Below are positions 47,461-61,200 of a DNA stretch of 64,000 bases, in pieces. The notes below the pieces were generated by a model. The model had not been told where the DNA came from. It searched no databases and saw nothing but the letters and a program-made list of their open reading frames with translations. Source of the DNA: Penelope pileata (lineage: Eukaryota; Chordata; Aves; Galliformes; Cracidae); NCBI GenBank assembly GCA_013396635.1, contig WBMW01000008.1, forward strand, positions 96,285 through 160,284, written 5' to 3'. The stretch's first letter is position 1, and each line of letters starts with the position of its first letter. The position numbers were made by a program, and so were the translations under genes.

Positions 47461-47461
47461 A

Positions 47462-50400
47462 GTTCAAGCTCTGTAACTGGCACAAACAGTCCTCTTGGGG
47501 CCATCTTCTCAGTCTGAGGCACCAGGAGGATGAACCACAGCTCTTCTTTCTCAGATAATCTTCACCCAGTGGACAAGACCTCTGGAGTATATGTTCAGGC
47601 AGCATGTGAATAGGGGAAATGAGGTATTCCTTTGGGTCTTCCTCATCTCATCTGCTCCTGTCCCTTTGGGATTGCTTTTTACTGCAGGTGTTATTGGTGG
47701 AGAACTTCTTTAATTCCTCTGTAGATGGATTAGAGATCTCTAGACAAAGCATTTCGGTTCATCTGTAATTTTGGCACACTGACAAAATTTGTCCAGCAAG
47801 CACTTGGAAAAATAGTGACGGCAATTCTCCTAAAACTTCCAAAGCAGCCTAAAAGAAGGTTTCTCTAACAGATCTTCCATTCTGAAATATTAATTAGACT
47901 CTGTATGCAACCACTACCTAGAAAAGTATGCACTGGACATACCATGGTCCAAACTATGTGTCCAGTGCTCTGGCAGTCCTAGGTGTTGATATGTTCAGGA
48001 TACACTAACATGAGTGAAGCAGTGGCTGATAAGGCCATATATGTCACTGAAATATGCACTGAAAAAAGTTGTCAAAATGAAACAACAAGAAAAGGAATTT
48101 TATTGTAAATTTTTTTCCACAAAATGAAGGATTTTTGGTAAAGGTAGACTGGATTTTAGTGTCACTGAGTATCACATTCACTTTGGAATATCTTTTCTGG
48201 TTTGTTTTCAGTTTGTACTTGTTATATACACTTGAGTTAATGGCTGCATAGAATCTTCCAGCTAACCTTTGTTACCATGGGAAAAAAAAACAGTTTAACC
48301 TATATATTCTGAATTTTTTTTACTGTTTCAGATCTGTAAATAATAAGTCTGCTTTTAAAGAACGGACATGGTTTTCCTCATCTAAAGGCTAGAAAGCCCC
48401 CTGTTTTCAGCTTAAGAGCTGAAAAAGTATATTAACTGCAATGTTAGTATTTGTTTAACAAGTAGATTCTATAAAGGAACTTTACACTTAAAATTGAAGA
48501 AATAAAGGAATAGCCATTTCAACATCCCTATAATCTGTCAAAAGTAACATTTTCTTCAAAATATTAAGAAAGAAAAAACACACTAATTTATCACAGCAAT
48601 GTTTAGGTCTGTCTATAACCAACAGATTTCAGCATCATCAACAAAGGTGGCTGCAAGTTACAATAATTATTTTACGTATATGGAAACAGACATACATAAA
48701 TCTACACATACATGCATTTATAAAATACATTCTATCTGAAATATAGGTTTATATTAAAATGCAAGTCAAGAGACTTTGTGGAGAGCTTCGTTTTGCCAGG
48801 TAATTTCAGGCAGATGCACGTGCCCTGATGGATGTACATGGATTGTAGTATGCTGCGTGCTGGACCAAAGTACTGTACATGCACGATTGAGTTTACACTG
48901 CAAAGGAGATAAAATTCCAGTCTCATATTTTTAGATCTATATTTTCTGAAGTAGATGTATTTATTTGCTTATTAAGGAAGACAGAACAAGCTTTTATCTG
49001 TCTCTAGAAAATGCTTTTTCTGTTGCATGAGCTGAAACAAACAGATCTCTTCTAAATTTAAATAAATTAAAATATCCTAATTGCATGCCACATCAATCAA
49101 TATGCCCCAGTTTTTTTAATCAGAGAGAAATTTCTGCTAGTATGTATCTACTGGTAAATTCAGATGAGCAAATGCTGAACCAGTCGATGATATGGAACCA
49201 AGAACTCTCATTCAACAAAAAATAGATTAAAACATTGTGCATCTTGAGGTTCAGTGATTCAAACACTTTTAGTTGTGAACTAGACCCCATCTTTCTTTAT
49301 TTTTTGTAAAATATGTCAAACCAAAGATGGGAGGATAAAAATAGTTTTTAATCAAGGTTAAGTTCAATTATCTTTACTGCAGTACGTCTAAAAGATTTGG
49401 GAACAGTAAGCAAGAGTTTGTAGTTTTATGTTTCTTGAGGAGTATTTCCTGAATAATTCACACTTTCTACATGCATTCTTTAGTTGTGACTTTACACATT
49501 GATACATGGCTTGAAGAGAAGGGCTGTATTGCTTTAACTGCATGTCTACAGTAGGTAATTCTGCGTAGTTTAAATTCAGCAGTGAACTACAGCATAGTTT
49601 GTTTAATTTGAGATATCAGGAAACCCATACTGAATTGAGAGTGAAAATTAAATTGCATAAAGTCGGTGTAAGAGGAGCTTTATTAGAAGCCATGTCAGGT
49701 CTCTGATCAGGTCTGCTGGGAAATCTATTAAGAAGTCACTTGAGAACCTGTATACTTAGGCAGCTAATAGAAGTATTTTGTCTTTTCTTATGGCCAGCTC
49801 AGCTCCCGATGTATATTGGATGTTCGATACCAGAATTGGTATTTCTAAGATATCAGCAACATTTATTATAGAGTACTAGGGAAACATAGGGCTTCCTTGA
49901 ATCCTTTGTAGACCTGCTGGCTCAGCTGTCCCTGAAACTTGATTAGTGGAATTGCCATGGGAATCATCTGCCTAGCATTAATTGGGGCCTTAATGAGCAG
50001 GGTATGATTACCGTCTGCAGTGCATTTTGGTATAATCAGAACTGAGAAGGTGGGAGAGAGAGCTATTTGTGATAGTATTATGACAACAAGGTAGCCAAAA
50101 CCAACAAAAACACTAAATAGCTCAGTAAGCTTATGAGAACTGGACGTGGTCTTCGCATGTGGCTGATGAAGTGAATCATATCCATAAATATCTTTCTTAA
50201 GAAGCCACCCACAGAAAATGTGCACTGACATAGGAATTCAGACTGAGAACAAAATAGATTTATTAGAACATTTTATCTGACTGAAGAAACTCCTGGGTGA
50301 AATTGTATGGCATGTATTATGCATGGAGGTGTGGCCCTGGTGAACATAACAATGCCTTAGGACCTTAAAATAAATGCATTGACAAGGAATAGGAGAGAAT

Positions 50401-51547
50401 GAAAAATCTCATACTATGTTAATTTTTACATTCTCCAGTCATTTTCATCATCTTTAATTGTTTTATTTCTGAGATCTATGTCCAGTATTGCAAAATCTCA
50501 GTGGATAAAACCAGAAAATAAATAAAAGAAAAAGGAAAACAGACTGTAATATTTTCTGTACTTTTTGGATGCTGCTACAGATCTGAAGGGAAAAATTGTA
50601 TCTTAGCAATTGAATGTACAGAATAAAATAAAACCTTTATATCAAGGAAACAGTTTCCTTTGTTTTCTAGAAGACGGAATCTTGGTTCTGTTACATCACA
50701 CAGGAATTATTCCAATAGCTTAAGTTAGATTGAGATTTCCCCACATCTTTTCACAGTACTTTTAATATTCAGTAGACCACTATGTCAATCGTACTCAATT
50801 CTGTTTCATCTCTATGCACTTCTATGAGGACACTCAGAAAAGAACTTGCATTCATCCTTCACTGACCATAGTTACCATGGAGCTGTCAGTCACAAGAGCA
50901 GAGCCATCGCAGTTCAGGACCTTAAAACATTTATCCTTTGCCAGCTGTGATTCAGAGAGTTTATTACTCTGTCTCTTACCCATGGAAAAATTTTACACGG
51001 CTACATCGAGACAAGTAATAGTTAATAACCTTCCCATTTCTGAAAGGGTTTTATGCCAAATCCCTAAGGGAGTACATCCCTTACTGAAGAATTTGAAAAC
51101 TTCACTATTTCTATTATGCTATTTTTGCTTTATCTGCCTAATTGAAGGGTTCATTAAAAAGGGAAATAATAGATGCAGGAGGATGCAGAAAAAAATTTAC
51201 ATGCAAAAGCAAATACAGTGTGTTATGCTTTTGGATGGTCCCAGTCTCTAAATCCTGGCTTCCCTCTGCCTCCAAGAAATGGCTGCAGAACAACCACTTT
51301 CCGTGAAGCTTTTCCACAACACTTCGGTATTCAGTGAAAGATGGAAGGCACGATTCAGGATTGTGTTCCCTTCCACTGAGGCTTCTAATGATGGTTCCCA
51401 TGAAGTGGAAAGGCTCAGGTCCAAACTGATGTGACTTGGGAATCTCTACTAGATGTTTTAATTACTAATTTCCTAAACGTTGCTGTTTCACGTTCTCTTA
51501 GCTATGTAAGACAGAAATGGCATATTTCAATGATTAACAGTAAATTT
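47462..51547. other. AT-rich non-coding DNA
   Basis: The two longest frames, 121 codons on the minus strand (49866-50231) and 145 codons on the plus strand (50814-51251), have no recognisable domain, no splice or promoter framing and AT-driven composition. They are left uncalled. No repeats of note are seen. Confidence 0.45.
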
Positions 51548-51587
51548 CACAGAATCACAGAATCACAGAATCACAGAATCACAGAAT
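51548..51587 (-). repeat. CR1 terminal (ATTCTGTG)n microsatellite
   Basis: Five perfect 8-base units form the 3' terminus of the CR1. Most CR1 copies carry only two to four, so this tail is long or slightly expanded. Confidence 0.93.
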
Positions 51588-52165
51588 TGCAGGGGTTGGA
51601 AGGGACCTCAAGAGATCATCGAGTCCAACCTCCCTGCCAGAGCAGGTTCCCTACTGCAGGTTGCACAGGTAGGCGTCCAGGCGGGTCTTGAATATCTCCA
51701 GGGAAGGAGACTCCACAACCTCCCTGGGCAGCCTGTGCCAGTGCTCCGTCACCCGCACCGTGAAGAAGTTCTTCCGCGTGTTGGTGCGGAACTTCCTGTG
51801 CTCCAGCTTAAGGCCATTGTCCTGTCCCCACTGACCACTGAAAAGAGGTTCCCCACCTCCATTTGCCTCCCACAGCTAAGATACTTATAAACATGGGTCA
51901 GGTCCCCTCTCAGCCTTCTTTTCTCNCACTTGCTTTTGTTGAACCTCATCAGGTTCCTCTCTGCCCATCTCTCCAGCCTGTCCAGGTCTTGCTGAATGGC
52001 AGCACAGCCTTCTGGCGTGTCAGCCACTCCTCCCAGTTTTGTGTCATCAGCAAACTTGCTGAGGGTGGACACTATCCCCTCATCAAGGTCGTTGATGAAG
52101 ACATTGAACAAGACTGGACCCAGCACCGACCCCTGGGGAACACCGCTAGTTACAGGCCTCAAAGG
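51548..52165 (-). mobile_element. CR1 LINE with reverse-transcriptase segment
   Basis: This is a minus-strand CR1. From its 5' breakpoint near 52165 the coding part reads 'PVTSGVPQGSVLGPVLFN', then the catalytic box 'KFADDTKLGG' and 'LDRLERWAERNLMRFNKSK'. It then jumps to 'EKRRLRGDLTHVYKYL' across an N at 51926, leaving out the stretch that normally joins these parts (over 100 residues). The remainder covers the ORF2 end with frameshifts, the 3' UTR ('gcaggggttggaagggacct' antisense) and a tail of five CACAGAAT units (51548-51586; ATTCTGTG on the sense strand). Its low divergence and intact tail suggest a fairly recent insertion. Confidence 0.96.
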
Positions 52166-55100
52166 ATATTTCAAGGATAGTGTTTAGAAAAAAAAGTGGA
52201 TTGAATTCAGTGGATAATCAGGGATGGTCAGAAAATTCCAGTTTTAAGGAATTTTTGAAGGAAACTTTTCCACATTTTGCAAAAGAGCAGTTTTCTTTCA
52301 CAAGCAGCTCCAACAATTAAGAGTTCAGTTAAAATAATTATGTAAATTAAAAAGTAAATCAAGGACTCCATTTTGGATCAATTTGAGGAGTCAGGGGTTT
52401 TGTTCTTCTGAAAACAACGGGAAAAGTCAATTTTGGCTCAAACCACGCTGCTACCCCATGGAATCTTTTCCTATCTATCCAATAAGTTCTGTTCCAATAT
52501 CGCAGAACAGAGTGTCAAAGAGCTTTCTTGTTGCTTCATATTGCTCCGTAAGTTTTGGTTGGTATCAGTCAAATCATACTCCAGGCCCTTTTTCCCTTTA
52601 TTTGGTGGACACCAAACCTTATTTAAGGCTATGAAGAAAAGGAATAAAATAATTATAGACAGCTCTTACTACCTCCATCATCACCAAAAAGTGCTGAGTA
52701 GGAAAATAACTTGTAAGTATCCAAGACATCACTAGGGCAGCTGTGAAGCCTACTTCTCTAGGTGTCACAGCAACATGACCAGTATTGTCTGGAACCCATG
52801 AATAGAGGTTTTTGGAGGCCCTGTTTCATACACCAGAATCTCCTGCATCCACTCCTTTCTCCCATGATCCTTCTTCACCACCTCATTGCCCAATACTCCC
52901 CTGCAATGCACAGCCTGCTCTCAACATCCAATATATGTTTTTGCTCTATATGACCTCTTTGGTGGTAGATAAGACTGATCTGTACACAAATAATGTTTCT
53001 GGAAAAATGCAACTGGATCATCAGTGCACTGAATTGCACTGAAAGCTAGGAGTTGATATGGCAGGAGGATTTGTGATGATTTGTGAATTTGACCTGCAAA
53101 TTCTGCAGGAACCAGGCTGTAGGAACTGGGACCTTCACAGAAGGGTGTTCAGTTTGATCTTTGAATAGAGTTAGATGTAGCTCTTTTCCTTGTTTTCGTA
53201 GCAAGAAACTAAACTATAAAATACAGTTGTTTGATTTAGGGATGATTTGTGTATAAGAAAGTATCAGACCCTTCTCTGTTTTCACCCTTTGTCTTCCATG
53301 GCAAACGTGAGGTTTTATGCTTTAAATGTAGCTCATTTGACTGAGAATTTTATTTTATCTTTTCTTTCCTTTAATTATCAACATATGATACCATTGTGAT
53401 GGAAGATTTGAAAAATATTCTGAGTTTCTCTTAGGAAACAAACAAAAAAAACAAAAAAAAAGAAAGAAAAGAGAAAGAAAGAAAACTACAGAACTTGAAT
53501 GTGATGCTTCAGTCCGTGCACAAATACTACTTTTTCGGCGTAGACTCCTGTATGCACGATCCAGAGACTGTCATAGTGATCAGAACAACCCGTTCGTGAA
53601 ATGACTGAAAAGTGGTTTCCCTAACCTACAATCAATTTGTCACCTCTTCAGTCTCAACAGCATTCCCACTCCCAGTACAATGTTCAGCCACCAAAGCCCA
53701 TTTTCCTTACTGTCTGCATCACATTCCATCTTCCAGTTCTTAAAGTCCCTGAATTTTTCTATTATGTCATCACATGTTTCTAATCAGAGATGTTTTTGCA
53801 AGTGCAGAATATTATGGTTGAATTCTGACTGCTTTAGCCAAGTGATGGGGAGCCACTTGGATAGACACCACTTTTATAAAGTTGTTGAATCATAAGCAAC
53901 AGACGTTGGCAAATCTCTCTCATTCAATGTGCTGACTGAAAGGCATAATGAAAACTGTAATTCTGCAACAAGAACATTTCTGACAAGTTCAACTACCTAT
54001 CAGAAAAATATTTCCCAGGTTGTACCTTGTATTCTCTACACATATTTATGGGTACAGGTGCAGAATGTGACAGACAGCAAAAGGGAAGGGTGGGGGGTTG
54101 AAGAGGATATAGTCAGTGAAGGGTGTGGAATGACATTATTGAAAATGTAGAACAGGAGGCATGTATGGAGGAGGGGGAAGAGAGGTAATACACCATGTTA
54201 CACAAGGAAACCTAGAAACAAATTAAAGCGACATTGCAGCTGCATGCTTCACAGCTCACATTTACTCATTACTGCTTAAATATCAAACACTGAAACACAT
54301 CTGGTGAAAATTGCATTCTGATGCTTTAAGAAAACATACAAAGCCCCATGAAACATGAGAACTCAATGTGAAAACAGCTGAGGGACTCTCTTTAATTAAC
54401 TTGATTTTCAGAAAATAATAACTTGTTTTGCCTATTACTGAGCCCAACATATACTCACTGAAAGCCAAGAGTTATCCAATGCAGGATCAGGTTCACAAAA
54501 TTATGCTTTCAAAAGAGCTATGAAGGTAAGAAAAAGACTTAGGTTAAAGGAGAGTATTCATTCAAAGCACTGTGTCACTCTGTGAGAAGCAGACTGTCGT
54601 TGATTCTGGTTTCATAATTCAAGTCATCAACTCATATCCCCTAAGAAAGGGGAGGGAAGGATTGACATTTTCTATCATCTGTCCATTATAAGCAGACTAA
54701 GCAGGACTTGCCCACTTGGGATCTCGCTTTGCCAAGGTAGAAGAAAGGATGTCCTTCCTGAATGATTTCATCAACACTTTAAAGCTCTACAAACACACCT
54801 CTGCAGGGGTACCTGCACAAGTGGGAAACTCTACAGCAGGAGTAGCAGCTTGTATTCGTACCATTCCCTCTGGAATTACGCTAGCAGGGAGAATAGGAAC
54901 AAAAAGACTAACAGTGATGCTGATAATACAGCAGGTCATACTTTTCCAACAGAAACATTAGTTGGCATGCATGCTGAGTCAAAATTGCTGAAAAAAAAAT
55001 CTATTAAATGTTTTCTTTTTTGCAAGACCAATTTAATTTTAACTTAGTCATTTTGTGAAGGATTCATCTGTCTTAATTTAGGCGTTTAAAAGTTAGAGGT

Positions 55101-58029
55101 TCAGATCTCAGCTAATCACCCTAAATTACCTCAATAATCAAGTGGGATAAAATGATTCCTCCAAGTGCAATTCATGTCATCATGAGAGAAATATCCACAC
55201 CCCCAAAATTTTGCCATTGTAATAGCAAGACTAGCTAGTGTCCATCAGCACACTAGCCTGTAGCTGAATCAATATATCAGCATTATTTCCCACTTTGTAT
55301 TAGTTTGTGTTGCTTCTGAATTCCTTTCTCACAGGAATTCAAAAAGATTCATTTCATGGGTTTTCTTGAATTTATTGCCCCTTTAGTTAATTAAGAACAG
55401 AGTCATGCAATCAAATTCTTTGTTTATTCCCAGAAATAAGAAAAACTACCCAATCTAAGCAAAGGATGATTGCTAAATTAGCAGCAAAAGAAAAAGAAAA
55501 CCCACCACATTGGAGAAATCTATTTCCATATTGAATGCTTACTGGCCTGCTATCAATGTTTGGTAATTTCCTAATTAATTTGTGTAACAGTAGGATGGAA
55601 ATAATAGGCTTGTGTATGAAAGCAGAATACAGAACAAGATGCATTAACATCGACCAGAAAATATTAGATTTGGGATTTTACTTAAGAAAACACAGATTAA
55701 ATCATTATTAAGAACGTATTGCTATATACTCCAGGCTGCCAAATCCAGGTGCACGGCTACAAAGCCAGCAAGTGATTGGTAATAAACCATATGGGTGATA
55801 CCATGTGGGGAGGGAAGGCTCAAAAGGAATCTTAGATAGTATTTCACCACTTGTACTTTGACTAACCTGAGGGCTCTTCTTATATCAACTCTAAGGCTGA
55901 TAATGATACTCTCTGCCTGGAGTAATAAAGAAGAGAGGCAGGGGAGCCACTTTTTCATTCCTTTTATTCTCCAGGGTAATCACAGATGCAGTACAACAAA
56001 GGAGAGTGGATTGGAAAGCCATCCATCTCTGGGATTGAAATTAATGGCCTTACACATATAACACAAAGGCTGTGCTCTTCTATTAGTCCCCTACCTGTTA
56101 CATTTTGAGGGAAAAAAGTAAGCAGAATAAAGCTTACCAGAAACACCAGGGCTGCTTCCAAGCTGACTCTTTCTGAAAAAATTTATTTTGGATGCTAATT
56201 GTTAAAGAGAGGAACAGCAACAAGCAGTGCTGCACACAGCTGCTCCAATGAAAGGCCATTCAAAAGCTTTAGAAGGACGGTTGCTATTTTTCCAGGAGAA
56301 GAAATGGTCCAGCTTTCGCAGCATCCAAGAAACTCAAACAATGTCATGTAACAAATAGCAGAAAAATAAAGGGTGATATCCAGCTTGGCTGATGTTATAG
56401 CTAAAGTCTGGAAAAAGGAAGTGGGGCTCTGGCTTTGTGTACAGTAAATTTTACTTCTGCTTTAAATTTTTTGCACCGTATTGTTGATTGTTTCAAGAGC
56501 TGAAAATCTAGAAGGAGACTAAATGTAAAGCCATGAAGGGTATTTATGCTGCCAACAAGTCTGCAAGGACCTGCTGCTCAGCACAGAGCTCCTCTTTCTT
56601 TTTCAAAGTTATTACAAGTGAAACTTTCTAAACAGGCAATAACTATGCAGCAAAGTCTTAGTTGTGGCAATTCTCTAGTGTGATGGGAAAATGTGGGGAA
56701 ATAATAGCCTGGTATCATCAAGCTGAGCTGCATTATAAGAAGGGACCCAATCATTTCATGTATTTGTTCTTTAATGTAAACTGAAGACACAGATCATTAC
56801 ACTGAAAAACAGTGTTTCGCCTACCTGTAGAAGCAAAAACTTTGGTGCTGCTGCCTGGGAGAGCCACCAAGGATGATGAAGAGAACTGTGTGCATCTGTA
56901 ATTTTTCAAGCAAATGCATAAGGAAAAAAAATGGCTTAGAAGTTGTAAGATTTCTTAAAAAATATGAAGTATAGAATAATCTCCATTTGCCTTCTGCTTT
57001 CTTATGCTTGGCTCTGGTTTATGCAATTTATTATTTGTTAAAGGAAAGCTGAAAATCCCATGTAATCATGTTTCCCAGATACTAGGCTTTAAGAAATACA
57101 TAGAAGGTATTATCATTCATATTTATAAGGTGAGGAAGTACCACTGTGACAAGGTAGACAGACCTCCTACACAGCATAGACCCATAGGAATTCTTTGACT
57201 GAATTCAGTGTTTAAATTAGAAACAATCTTGTCAGAGAATCCATCACAGCCACTAAAATGTCATTGCGAAGATTAGTTACACTTTGTTCCATAAATGAAA
57301 GTCTAATTCCCATTTTCCTTGGTTTAGTTTCCAGCAACTGGATCATGCTATTGCCATGCCTGCTGCATAAAGACTGCTTGCTTGAATGGGTGAATGTTGC
57401 TTGTGTACATCCCCTGGCTAGGGGAAGCTACCAGAAATCCTGTACAAGAGGATCTGGAGGGGATGCCTGAACGTGGAGGTCAGAGGAAATAAGCACCCAA
57501 AGGTCTCTCAGTCTCTTCTGCACAGGTAGAGCCCGCTCTGAGAAGGGCAGCCTTCACTCTTTGCTCCTGCATACAGAATTTTCCATCTTAGTGTAAAAGG
57601 CTTTTACTTATGCCCTACTTACTAGAAGAACCACATTGCTCTCCAACTCATTCATTATTTATTATTTCTTCAATCTCTCTGTCTTCTCCACATGGATTAG
57701 TAATAATTTTGTGGGATCTTTTATTTGGATAGGACATGGCTAAAAACACTGGGCTGTGAAAGGGAAGCTTTGCAAAGCAACCTTTGCATAACCCCCTTGG
57801 ACTACTATGTGGCACCTACAGCCTGGCTGTTTCCCATCTGTTTATTATGGGTTATTTACTGCACGTAGATAAATTGTTCTATAATATTATGTAAAATTCA
57901 AAGGGAAATTTATGTACTTTATATTATATGAAGACTGTCGTTTGTATCAATCTGAATTGCATTTTAATCAGGACAGGTACCAAGTTAGTTAGAGGAAATT
58001 TATTTTCCATAATTCCATATTGCTTGCCA
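52166..58029. other. Non-coding DNA, no supported gene
   Basis: This is unique AT-rich sequence. An A-rich low-complexity tract lies at 53439-53484 ('aaacaaaaaaaacaaaaaaa', then AAAG units). Frames up to 105 codons are featureless. Confidence 0.45.
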
Positions 58030-58200
58030 TTAGTTATAATGACTTTTTTTATTTGCTTATTAGTCAAGCCTCATACCAGCTGTTTCATTGTTTTGCCTAG
58101 GCTAAATTTGAGACTGATGAGCCTGTAATTCCCTATGTCTTCCCCCTTCCCCTTTTCTCAGAATTGGCACAGATTTAGCTTTCTACCACTTGGCTTCCCC
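58030..58200 (-). mobile_element. Possible ancient CR1 relic
   Basis: 'gactgatgagcctgtaattc' followed by 'ccttttctcagaattggcac' and 'agatttagctttctaccact' matches the order of words in old CR1 copies read antisense (GGCTTACCAGCCTATAATT, then TTATAAATTGGCAC, then AGCTTTCCTCCAGTC). It is strongly decayed with no usable frame. Confidence 0.5.
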
Positions 58201-61200
58201 ATAGCTGCAAGATTTATTGGAAAACAACTTAATTTAAAAAGAAAGGCTGTTAAGGAGCAAAATTAAAATCTATATATTTGTTACTTAATTCTCAAAACTC
58301 TATTTAGCTTTTTCATGCTAAGAAATGAATTATATATAACTTAATCTGTGCAAAGAATTTATCTTCATGCATTCATATGAAACAAGTAAATATACTTTAA
58401 AAAATCTTTTAGAAACAACACTTACACCTAGATAAGCATACATAAAAATAATCTGATTTTGCACATCATGGCACTTACATGTACTTTGTCTGCTTCAGTA
58501 TTTTTGAAACAGGTAAACTGGCAAAAAATAGAAAGTATCAGCACTGTTGCTTTGACAACTAAAAAGGAAGCAAATTTTGTAAGAGGGCTTAGAAATGTAG
58601 AACTTGGAAATGTAAATACAGGTTCATCTTACCAAATGCAGTATATTGAATTTTTCTTAACGTTTCTCAAAGTCTTATTTTTTATAACTTCTAGAATGAG
58701 AAAATACTAAGTAATGAAGAATATTGTATTCCATTTTCCTAAATTTTTATTATTGTTTATTCTTTCATTTCCAAGAAGTATGAGAATACCTCCATATTCA
58801 GAAGTCTTGCTTCTTGTGCATATTACTATCTCTAACTGTTATGCATTTCCTTGTGTACTATAGTTTCCATTAAAGACATTATTAGGACCTAAGATTTTAA
58901 AGTACATCTGTTGCTCCACATTATCTACATTTCATTTTATTATTTTAAACCTTCAGCCATAGTAAAGATAGCTGAAGCTAGATTGATTACTAGATGTGTT
59001 TTATGTGTGCGTAAGAAAATACTGCATATTTATTCAAATGCAGGGAGACAAAAGGAAATACACATAGTGCTTTTTGTATCCCTCAAATAGCAACATTATT
59101 AATGTGAAATAAGAGACACATACATGAGACATTTATTTTTAAAGTATATTCAGTAAACCTCTGTTACTTTTATAAGAAATGCCTTCATTTTCCCACATAT
59201 CAGGCTTCTCTCCTTGATTATGTATTTTGACAAGTTATTGTTCAGGTCATATCAGCTTTTCCTTGTCCCCTTGCTTTTCCTACCAACTTGTTCCTGAGAG
59301 ACAAGGGACAAGGAGCATCCAGTCATATGTGATTTTGGAGAACAAACCAGGTTCTACAGACAGGACCTGCACTTTTCAGAAGTGTCTGATCAGATGAAAA
59401 CCTGAGTTATGCAGATATGTAGGGTAGGGAACTAAAGGATCTTAAAACAACCCTTTAAGCACCCATCTCCTGCCTTCATGTTGCAGTAAATCTTTTTCAT
59501 CATGGCAGAGACATGCCTTGTCAGATCATGAGCTTATGAGACAGATATCAAGAGCCATATGAAGGAGAAGTTGTGATGTTGCACCTCATGCAGAAAGTGA
59601 GCCCCTCTGCCTAACTGAAATCCTGTGATATCTGATCTGTCTCACAAAAAAAAAAGATCAGGAATAGCATGGACAAGCATTTGCTACCTGTTCTAAATCG
59701 AATAAACACATAAAAATCTTGAATCTTCCATCTCCATTTAAAATAAATCTGTCTGTACTGCTTGAATAACAAAAAGAACTGAAGAGGAAGCCGAGATCTG
59801 GTCATATAAGTCTTATTCTGCTATTTATACGCATAAATGGTTCATACATCCGCCATTCACCGTAATTTCATTATATATATTGTCATCTTCTCTTCCTCCA
59901 TCCGTTAATTATATATAAATATTTTTATGTTTTCCAGCTGTCCATGCATGCATGCAGCTGGAAGTAGAAGGACTGGATTTCTGGGGATTCACAGCAGAGA
60001 ATGACAGCTTCCCTAGCCTGTGAGCAAGCTGAATGGAAACGGTTAGGTGGGTGATACATCCACCCCTCTCAGGTGTGAAGCTGAAACCCCGGAGAATTTG
60101 TAAATTCCTGTCAGAGAACATTGACAAGGCAATACAAACTTTGCAGTGCACACTAGCTATATATTAGGAAAGTAATTATCCACATATGCTTTACTCTGAC
60201 CAGGAGAGGTAATAAAAGCAGTGATGATGTGGAACTTTTTGTATGGACTACATAAGCCTACAAAGGGCTGTTATACCTGATTCCAGGAACAGGAAGCTGA
60301 AAATATTCCAAGAGAAAAGAAACTGGGTTAAATGAGGTAAAAGATGCCTTATATGCCAAAAGGTCTCCACTGTCCATGATTACTACCATCGTCATCCATG
60401 CAAAGTACAATACAGACAGGCTTGCTGTTCATACTACAGTCATACTGCCATTTTGCAGAGCAGGCAAATCCTTGATTCCCTGAGGTTATTGCACTCATTG
60501 AGAGACTGTCATCAAGCTTGTTAATCACTCCCACTTCTGCAGAAGGTTGGGTTCTGTATGCATCTCTGCAGAAAGAGTTCAAGCTTATTTCACAGAGCTG
60601 CCAAACTGCAATCCCATTTTAAGGAGGCTTTGTCAAAAAGTAAAACGGTAGCAATTATTGACAGTAGCCAACAGGGGTGGTGCATGACATGAATGAATCT
60701 GTGCATGCAGAGCCCATTTAAAATCTTGAGTGAAACCTCAAATGCAAGATCAACAACAAGCTTCCAACCAACAATTCGCATTTTTCCTCACTTCCTCCTC
60801 TGACAAGGACCCATTTATTAACTGTGGAAGATGAGGTATGAGTGATGCAGCAACTACGCTAAATAAAATCAGTTCAGCATTTGACAGAACAGATTTGGGA
60901 CGCTAATCATTGAATTTGACTGTAGTCAAGAGGATAAAACGTTTTTTTATCTTCATCATTTGTATATGCACTTTTGTGTATGAAAAATGGATTCCTCCAT
61001 CCAACTGGGAAACTATAAATTCACCCTTTTAATCCTCTCAGCAGGAGAATGTGTAGTTTTCCAAATATAACTTGTTATGATCAGTGGATTAGCACATCAC
61101 TGCAAGGGGAAAAAGAAACAACACTGAAGTCAAGCCACAATAGGAATATGGGTGAGGACTACTAAACCGTTTGAATTCCAATTTGTTAAACATGCATTAC

